Translations under genes and position numbers: made by a program
Notes under the pieces: generated by a model
Told to the model about the DNA's origin: nothing
The model's database searches: none
What the model saw: the letters and a program-made list of their open reading frames with translations, nothing else
Assembly (NCBI GenBank): GCA_025936595.1
Contig: JAICTB010000063.1
Location: forward strand, 1-10,791
Direction: 5' to 3'
DNA from: Thermoleophilia bacterium
GTDB taxonomy: Bacteria; Actinomycetota; Thermoleophilia; Gaiellales; Gaiellaceae
DNA: 10,791 nt
Shown here: piece by piece, positions 7,017-10,791 of the stretch
How the letters are laid out: each line of letters opens with the position of its first letter
How positions within the stretch are numbered: the stretch's first letter is position 1

Positions 7017-7951
7017 CACTTCGCAGGCCCTTCGAGCGTTTTCACGGCGCTTGCAACCGCCTTCAGAAAGAGCACGATCCGCGGCCCCCACTCCGAGGCG
7101 ATCGAATCGTTCACAGGCACCACCTCGCCGCTCTTCACAGCCGCGATGCCGCTCCAGCCGGGCCGTGCCGCAACCGCCGCCCGCGTCTGCCCGCAACAGA
7201 CGGTGTCGGCGAGCACGATCAGATCGGGATTGCTAGCGATGATGTACTCCGCCGAGAGCTGCGGATAGGTCGCCGAGCCTTTCGCCTTATCGGCGATGTT
7301 CACCAAACCGAACAGCTTGTACATCTGCCCGATGAAGGTGCGCGAGGTCGCCGAATAGAAGTGCTGATCGAGCTCGTGGTAGACCGTCAACGGCGTGGCC
7401 GGGCGCGGCACGGCGCGCACAATCGCCGCAACCTGGCGTCGGATGTTCGTGTTAACGCGGGTCGCGGGTTGCGCGTGGCCGGTCGCCTCGGCGATCTGCG
7501 TTATCTCGGCGTAGACGCTGTTCAGGTTCGCGGCCGGCGGCTCCACCAGCACTGGAATCCCCACCTTGCCGAGCTCACGGACGATGTGGTTCGCGTCGGT
7601 GTCGATCAGCACCAGGTCGGGGCGGTACTTCGCGATTGCCTCGATGTTCGGCGTGAACCCCGACAGATGCGTCCGCGGCGCCTGCCGCGGATAGGTCGAG
7701 TAGGAGTCGACCGCCACCACCTGCTTGCCCGCGCCGACCGCGTACAGATCCTCGGTCGCGGTCGCAGACAGCGACACGATTCGCGCCGGCCGCTTCATGA
7801 TCGTCACAACACCGTCGGCCGTTTTCAACTTCAGCGGAAACTTCGGCGGCGGCGATGTCGCTGACGACGCTCCGGTAAAAACGAGGGCCACGCCGACGGT
7901 CGCCATGATCGGCCCGAGGCTGCGAAGCCGGGCCGCGCATCTGTTCTTCAT
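7016..7951 (-). CDS. btuF: Corrinoid-binding protein of the ABC importer (BtuF-like)
   Basis: A 311-residue periplasmic-binding-type protein. Residues 1-31 form a signal peptide with a basic start (MKNRCAARLR), a hydrophobic core (about 15-27) and an ASSA-type cleavage site. No lipobox cysteine follows it, so the protein would be secreted or anchored another way. The mature part has the class III binding-protein layout: RIVSLSATATEDLYAVGAG (57-75), IEAIAKYRPDLVLIDTD (103-119), and a late LADTVCCGQT (248-257) to RPGWSGIAAVKSGEV (263-277) to IASEWGPRIV (284-293) block. I recall this block as common in B12-binding proteins. It is the first gene of the operon, directly behind the cobalamin riboswitch, and GGAGG lies 7 nt upstream of the ATG inside a regulatory hairpin. 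Confidence 0.9.
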   Translation of the reverse strand: MKNRCAARLRSLGPIMATVGVALVFTGASSATSPPPKFPLKLKTADGVVTIMKRPARIVSLSATATEDLYAVGAGKQVVAVDSYSTYPRQAPRTHLSGFTPNIEAIAKYRPDLVLIDTDANHIVRELGKVGIPVLVEPPAANLNSVYAEITQIAEATGHAQPATRVNTNIRRQVAAIVRAVPRPATPLTVYHELDQHFYSATSRTFIGQMYKLFGLVNIADKAKGSATYPQLSAEYIIASNPDLIVLADTVCCGQTRAAVAARPGWSGIAAVKSGEVVPVNDSIASEWGPRIVLFLKAVASAVKTLEGPAK

Positions 7952-8027
7952 ACAAAAACCTCCGCGTTAGCGGAGGTAGGAGGCTCGCCGGCGTGTTGCC
8001 GAGCGCACCGCCCTATCCTCCGAGGGC
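7952..8027 (-). promoter_or_regulatory. Riboswitch expression platform: SD-mimic loop, P13-like hairpin, terminator/SD-sequester hairpin
   Basis: Three hairpins follow the B12 box. First, 8027-8010: a 5-bp stem GCCCT/AGGGC displays CGGAGGAT in its loop. Second, 8004-7983: stem GCTC-GGC / GCC-GAGC with a 3-nt bulge and loop AACAC. The ACAC in that loop can pair with GUGU (8111-8108) in the aptamer, as in the known L5-L13 kissing contact. Third, 7976-7959: a perfect 7-bp stem CCTCCGC/GCGGAGG with loop TAAC, followed by five T. The 3' arm of the third hairpin is the btuF Shine-Dalgarno. Base pairing was worked out by eye. Confidence 0.75.
7954..7976 (-). terminator. Hairpin plus T-tract overlapping the btuF ribosome site
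   Basis: A 7-bp GC-rich stem with a 4-nt loop runs straight into TTTTT and ends 2 nt before the btuF ATG. It has the form of an intrinsic terminator, but its 3' arm is also the ribosome-binding GGAGG. It could stop transcription, block translation, or both when B12 is bound. The T-tract is short, which makes translational control at least as likely. Confidence 0.6.
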
Positions 8028-8039
8028 TTGTTCGCTACG

Positions 8040-8175
8040 GCATAGGGCAGGCGACCTGGCTCGTCCCCTCGAGAGGGGCATCACAGTTGCGGGACAGCAC
8101 CGGAATCACACCGGCTTCGCTGCGACTACACCGGCCGGGGAATATGTGCCCGACCCCGGCAGCCTACTACCGGCG
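8040..8175 (-). ncRNA. Cobalamin riboswitch aptamer
   Basis: Minus-strand reading shows the conserved B12 element. GAAGCCGGTG is followed by TGATTCCGGTGCTG, then TCCCGCAACTGTGA (8094-8081), then a variable hairpin CCCCT-CTCG-AGGGG (8078-8065), then the B12 box AGCCAGGTCGCCTGCC (8061-8046). A 5' hairpin GCCGGGG/CCCCGGC (8160-8154 with 8140-8134) and a short P1/P2 pairing (TAGGC with GCCTG) close the fold. It should bind adenosyl- or other cobalamins and lower expression of the btuFCD-cob operon. Outer boundaries are approximate. Confidence 0.93.
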
Positions 8176-8200
8176 GGCTCACCGTGCTTGTGCGCTGGAG

Positions 8201-9085
8201 CTAGCCGGCGTGCGCTACGCCGAGCGGCAGCTCGGCGTACGGGAGTCCGGGATCCTCGACGGCTTCGGGGTGGATCAGGTGCGCGAGCTGGCGCACTCCA
8301 TCTGCGATCCGTGGCGCCGGTCGCGAGAAATGCGCATCGCCATCAACAACGACCGTTCGTACCGGCAGCTGTAGGTCGATCGTGCGCTCGAGCGCCTGCT
8401 CGAGGCTGAACCCGCACGCCGCTAGGACGATTAACTCCGGCTCTTCGGCGAGCACCATCTCCCAGGTTGTTGCGAACGAATACTCGCCTGGCTTGCTGAG
8501 CACATTCGTGCCGCCTGCCGCCTCCACCATTTCCGGCAGCCAGTGTCCGGACCCGTAGGGCGGATCCATCCACTCGGCCATAAAGACGCGCGGACGATCG
8601 AGGCCTGCCACCGCCGTGCGTACAGCATCAACCTTCGCGCGCATCATCTCCGCGACGTCGACGCCGCGCTCACGTACGCCGAGCCGTTCGGCCAGCGTGA
8701 TCACGCTCTCGACGACGTCGTCGAAGCTGCGCGGGTTCATCGAGAACACCTCCGTCCCGATCGGGCAGGCCGTCGCCAGATCGCCACTCGAGACCGCGCA
8801 CACCTCGCACAGATCCTGTGTGATCACCAGATCCGGGCGCAGCTCGTCCATCAACTGCGCATCGACGGCGTACAGCGAATGGCTCTCCGACGCGGACTCG
8901 TTCACTAGCGCATCGATCTCCGCGCTCGTGAGGCCGGACACGTCGATCTTCGTGCGCGCCACCAGCGGCTTGCTCAGCACCTCTGGCGGCCAGTTCGAGT
9001 CCTCTGAGATCCCAACAAGCGAATCGAGCAGGCCCAGCTCCGCGATCATGTCGGTCGCGCTCGGTAATAGCGAAACGATCCGCAT
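8201..9085 (-). CDS. Signal-less cobalamin-binding protein, BtuF-like (COG0614-type)
   Basis: A 294-residue protein with a class III binding-protein fold but no signal peptide or lipobox. The fold begins at residue 1 (MRIVSLLPSATDMIAELG), so it is likely cytosolic. Distinctive stretches are ITQDLCEVCAVSSGDL (88-103, with C93 and C96), EWMDPPYGSGHWLPEMVEAA (171-190) and FSRPAPRIADGVRQLAHLIHP (about 253-273). These match a family usually annotated as cobalamin-binding protein with no established role. An earlier in-frame start would add 13 residues that do not look like a signal. I prefer this ATG because a TACAGT -10 motif ends 6 nt before it, the layout of a leaderless actinobacterial start. 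It reads toward the riboswitch, which starts about 25 nt after its stop, so it is not itself under riboswitch control. Confidence 0.85.
   Translation of the reverse strand: MRIVSLLPSATDMIAELGLLDSLVGISEDSNWPPEVLSKPLVARTKIDVSGLTSAEIDALVNESASESHSLYAVDAQLMDELRPDLVITQDLCEVCAVSSGDLATACPIGTEVFSMNPRSFDDVVESVITLAERLGVRERGVDVAEMMRAKVDAVRTAVAGLDRPRVFMAEWMDPPYGSGHWLPEMVEAAGGTNVLSKPGEYSFATTWEMVLAEEPELIVLAACGFSLEQALERTIDLQLPVRTVVVDGDAHFSRPAPRIADGVRQLAHLIHPEAVEDPGLPYAELPLGVAHAG
8219..8236 (-). other. Perfect hairpin in the last codons of the BtuF-like gene
   Basis: GCCGAGC and GCTCGGC form a 7-bp perfect stem with a 4-nt loop, about 16 nt before the stop codon. No T-tract follows. It could slow transcription or mark a processing point before the riboswitch, but it may only reflect codon choice. 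Confidence 0.25.
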
Positions 9086-9091
9086 CCCTCG

Positions 9092-9097
9092 ACTGTA
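9092..9097 (-). promoter_or_regulatory. -10 motif TACAGT for a leaderless start of the BtuF-like gene
   Basis: TACAGT fits the TANNNT pattern and is separated by 6 nt (CGAGGG) from the ATG, so transcription would start at or next to the start codon. No good -35 motif is seen. Confidence 0.5.
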
Positions 9098-9128
9098 CCG
9101 CGCAGACGCGGCACCGAGCAGCACCCGC

Positions 9129-9134
9129 TAGCGT
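9129..9134 (+). promoter_or_regulatory. -10 motif TAGCGT for cobB
   Basis: TAGCGT fits TANNNT. Transcription would begin near 9140-9142, giving an almost leaderless mRNA starting at the ATG at 9145. It lies only about 32 bp from the opposing -10 motif of the divergent gene. No Shine-Dalgarno is seen, which agrees with this. Confidence 0.45.
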
Positions 9135-9144
9135 GGGCATGCGC

Positions 9145-10548
9145 ATGGCACCTGACAAACCAACGGGGTCGCCGCTGAGCGCGGTCGTCGTTGCCGGCAC
9201 CCACAGCGGTGTCGGCAAGACGAGCGTCACCCTCGGTCTGATCGGCGCGTTCCGCCGCCGCGGACTGACCGTGCAGCCGTTCAAGGTCGGCCCCGACTTC
9301 ATCGACCCGCTCCACCACCAGCACGCAAGCGGCCGCCCACCCCGCAACCTCGACGGCTGGATGCTCGACCCCGAGATAAACCTGGAGCGCTTCGCGGGCG
9401 CGACCGCCGATGCCGACGTCGCCGTGATCGAGGGCGTGATGGGACTCTTCGACGGCAGCGAGGGCAAGAGCGACCGCGGCAGCACCGCCGAGATGGCGAA
9501 GCTGCTCGGGCTGCCGGTGCTCCTCGTGATCGACGCGAGCGCGATGGCCCGCAGCGCCGCCGCACTGATCCACGGCTATACGAGCTTCGATCCCGACCTG
9601 GGCGTCGCAGGTGTGATCCTCAACAACGTCGGGGGCGAAATTCACGCGGGAATGATTCGCGACGCGGTAGCGGGCGCCGTCCCGATCCTCGGCGCGCTCC
9701 CCCGCGCCAAAGACCTCGTCGTACCCGAACGCCACCTCGGCCTCCACCTACCCCACGAAACGCGCGCCGAATACGTCGACCAGCTCGCCACGCTCATCGA
9801 AGAACACATCGACCTCGATGCCCTCCTCGCCAACAGCGCGATCGAGCGACGCACAGCCCCAGCAGCCGCCACGCCGTCACCGCCGCCGCGCATCCGACTT
9901 GCGCTCGCCCGCGATGAGGCGTTCTGCTTCTACTACACCGACAACCTCGAACTACTCGAACAGGCCGGAGCGGAACTCGTCCCGTTCTCACCCATCGACG
10001 AACCGCTACCCGAGAACATCGACGGCATCTACATCGGCGGCGGCTACCCGGAACTCCATGCCAACAAGCTCGCTGCCAACACCTCGACGCGAGACGCGAT
10101 CCGCGAATTCGCATCTTCCGGTGGCCCCATCTACGCCGAATGCGGCGGTCTCATGTACCTCGCCGACACACTCGAGCTCGACGGGCAAACGCACCCCATG
10201 TGCGGCGTTCTTCCTTTCATCACGACGATGCCAGCACCGCTCGCGATCGGTTACGTCGAGGTCACCACAATCGGCGGCTTGTTCGGCTCAGGCCAGACCG
10301 CACGCGGACACCTTTTCCACCACTCCACCATCGCCGGTCAGCCAGACACCGACCGCTGCTACGAGATCAAGAACAGCCGTGGCGAGGAGACGCAGGAGGG
10401 CTACCTCATCCAGAACGTGCTCGCGAGCTACGCGCACCTCCACCTCGCCAGCAACCCCGCGCTCGCGTCAGCGTTCATTGACCAATGCGCGAGCTTCCGT
10501 ACGGGCGGCGGAGCGCATCGCACCGCCACAGTCGACGTCGTCAGCTAA
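9145..10548 (+). CDS. cobB: Cobyrinic acid a,c-diamide synthase (CobB/CbiA)
   Basis: A glutamine-dependent amidotransferase of about 467 residues that amidates the a and c carboxylates of (hydrogeno)cobyrinic acid. Counted from the earliest start at 9133, the ATPase half shows GTHSGVGKTSVTLGL (22-36), KVGPDFIDP (51-59), RNLDGWML (71-78) and EGVMGLFDGSEG (100-111). A Pro/Ala-rich linker (about 239-253) leads to the amidotransferase half, with nucleophile C337 in AECGGLMYL and SYAHLHLAS (432-440) carrying the catalytic histidine. In-frame GTG at 9133 and ATG at 9139 are alternatives. I chose 9145 from the -10 position. The gene is divergent from the rest of the cluster and has no riboswitch of its own in front, so its control probably differs from cobQ. 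Confidence 0.93.
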   Translation: MAPDKPTGSPLSAVVVAGTHSGVGKTSVTLGLIGAFRRRGLTVQPFKVGPDFIDPLHHQHASGRPPRNLDGWMLDPEINLERFAGATADADVAVIEGVMGLFDGSEGKSDRGSTAEMAKLLGLPVLLVIDASAMARSAAALIHGYTSFDPDLGVAGVILNNVGGEIHAGMIRDAVAGAVPILGALPRAKDLVVPERHLGLHLPHETRAEYVDQLATLIEEHIDLDALLANSAIERRTAPAAATPSPPPRIRLALARDEAFCFYYTDNLELLEQAGAELVPFSPIDEPLPENIDGIYIGGGYPELHANKLAANTSTRDAIREFASSGGPIYAECGGLMYLADTLELDGQTHPMCGVLPFITTMPAPLAIGYVEVTTIGGLFGSGQTARGHLFHHSTIAGQPDTDRCYEIKNSRGEETQEGYLIQNVLASYAHLHLASNPALASAFIDQCASFRTGGGAHRTATVDVVS

Positions 10549-10569
10549 CGGCGCCGGGGCCCAATGACC

Positions 10570-10588
10570 CCCTCTCTACAGAGAAGGG
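10570..10588 (+). terminator. Possible weak terminator of cobB
   Basis: CCCT-CTC pairs with GAG-(A)-AGGG around loop TACA, giving a 7-bp stem with one bulged A, 21 nt past the cobB stop. No T-tract follows, so it is at best a weak or factor-dependent terminator. Confidence 0.25.
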
Positions 10589-10746
10589 CTCATCTCGGAA
10601 TCGCTCACGCTGTTCCGCTCGAAAACGCTCTAGCCATCAGGCATTGCGGAACCCTGCATGGAGCATTTATGGAGCCTAGCGGGGGCAACCGGTGGCCACG
10701 GATCGCAAATGGGAGAGCCCCGAAAACGGCTCAAACAAGCCGATCC

Positions 10747-10775
10747 GCAACCGTCGGCAACCCACGGCAACGGTT
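10747..10775. repeat. Three GCAAC units with exact 10-bp spacing, flanked by AACCGT/ACGGTT inverted repeat
   Basis: GCAAC occurs at 10747, 10757 and 10767, each after a C or G-rich trinucleotide. AACCGT (10749-10754) and ACGGTT (10770-10775) form an inverted repeat over the same stretch. One-turn spacing could mean a protein-binding site for a gene just past the window, but nothing confirms this. Confidence 0.35.
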
Positions 10776-10791
10776 CAAGACCGCATGGTAA

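Larger units (their letters stand above)
10549..10791. other. Region after cobB without a convincing gene
   Basis: No gene, tRNA or mobile element is recognised here. An open plus-strand frame (10564-10791) has a low-complexity, Arg/Ala/Thr-rich product without family features. Base composition is less GC-rich than in cobB. The stretch holds an imperfect hairpin, a 7-bp inverted repeat GTTCCGC/GCGGAAC (10612-10618 and 10646-10652), two copies of ATGGAGC 11 bp apart (10658 and 10669), and three GCAAC units 10 bp apart near the edge. Confidence 0.5.

Noticed and set aside
6728..7864. Plus-strand frame of 378 codons opposite btuF and btuC
   Set aside because: It is His/Arg-rich antisense with no family features. 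The minus strand carries btuF and the cysteine-rich domain.
7993..8409. Plus-strand frames across the riboswitch
   Set aside because: They run antisense through conserved riboswitch bases and the end of the BtuF-like gene.
10564..10791. Open plus-strand frame ending exactly at the window edge
   Set aside because: There is no ribosome site, no recognised domain, and the composition is unlike cobB. It is treated as non-coding.
1..10791. CRISPR array, tRNA, rRNA, insertion sequence or phage genes
   Set aside because: I looked for regular repeats with spacers, cloverleaf T-arms and transposase or integrase motifs and saw none that hold up.

Overview
The window is a compact cobalamin (vitamin B12) locus. 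It holds a corrinoid ABC importer plus the late steps of cobalamin synthesis. GC content is high, GTG starts are common, and two genes sit directly behind TANNNT-type -10 motifs with little or no leader. This points to an actinobacterium. A deep lineage such as Thermoleophilia is possible, but that is an impression and was not tested. BluB uses molecular oxygen, so the organism probably meets oxygen.

Layout. The left 8 kb is one leftward (minus-strand) operon behind a cobalamin riboswitch. Read from right to left it holds: riboswitch (about 8175-7952), btuF (secreted binding protein), btuC (permease with an unusual N-terminal cysteine-rich domain), btuD (ATPase), cobQ, cobO, cobU, cobS, cobC, and a bluB-cobT fusion that runs off the left edge. 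All junctions overlap by a few bases (ATGA, GTGA or 13 bp) except two. Those two short gaps are each spanned by an 8-codon mini-ORF starting in a TGATG. Immediately upstream of the riboswitch, on the same strand, lies a gene for a signal-less BtuF-like corrinoid-binding protein that appears to have a leaderless start. Divergent from it, rightward, is cobB/cbiA. The last 243 bases hold no convincing gene.

How the genes work together. BtuF, BtuC and BtuD bring in corrinoids. CobB amidates cobyrinate (a,c), CobO adenosylates, and CobQ makes adenosylcobyric acid. CobU activates adenosylcobinamide to its GDP form. BluB makes the lower ligand 5,6-dimethylbenzimidazole, CobT activates it, CobS joins the halves, and CobC removes a phosphate. 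The aminopropanol step (CbiB, CobD) and the corrin-ring genes are not in the window. They must lie elsewhere, or the organism salvages incomplete corrinoids.

The most interesting points are: the riboswitch expression platform, where one hairpin looks like both a terminator and a Shine-Dalgarno sequester and an upstream loop carries a copy of the Shine-Dalgarno; the cysteine-rich CWC-like domain fused to the B12 permease; and the BluB-CobT fusion.
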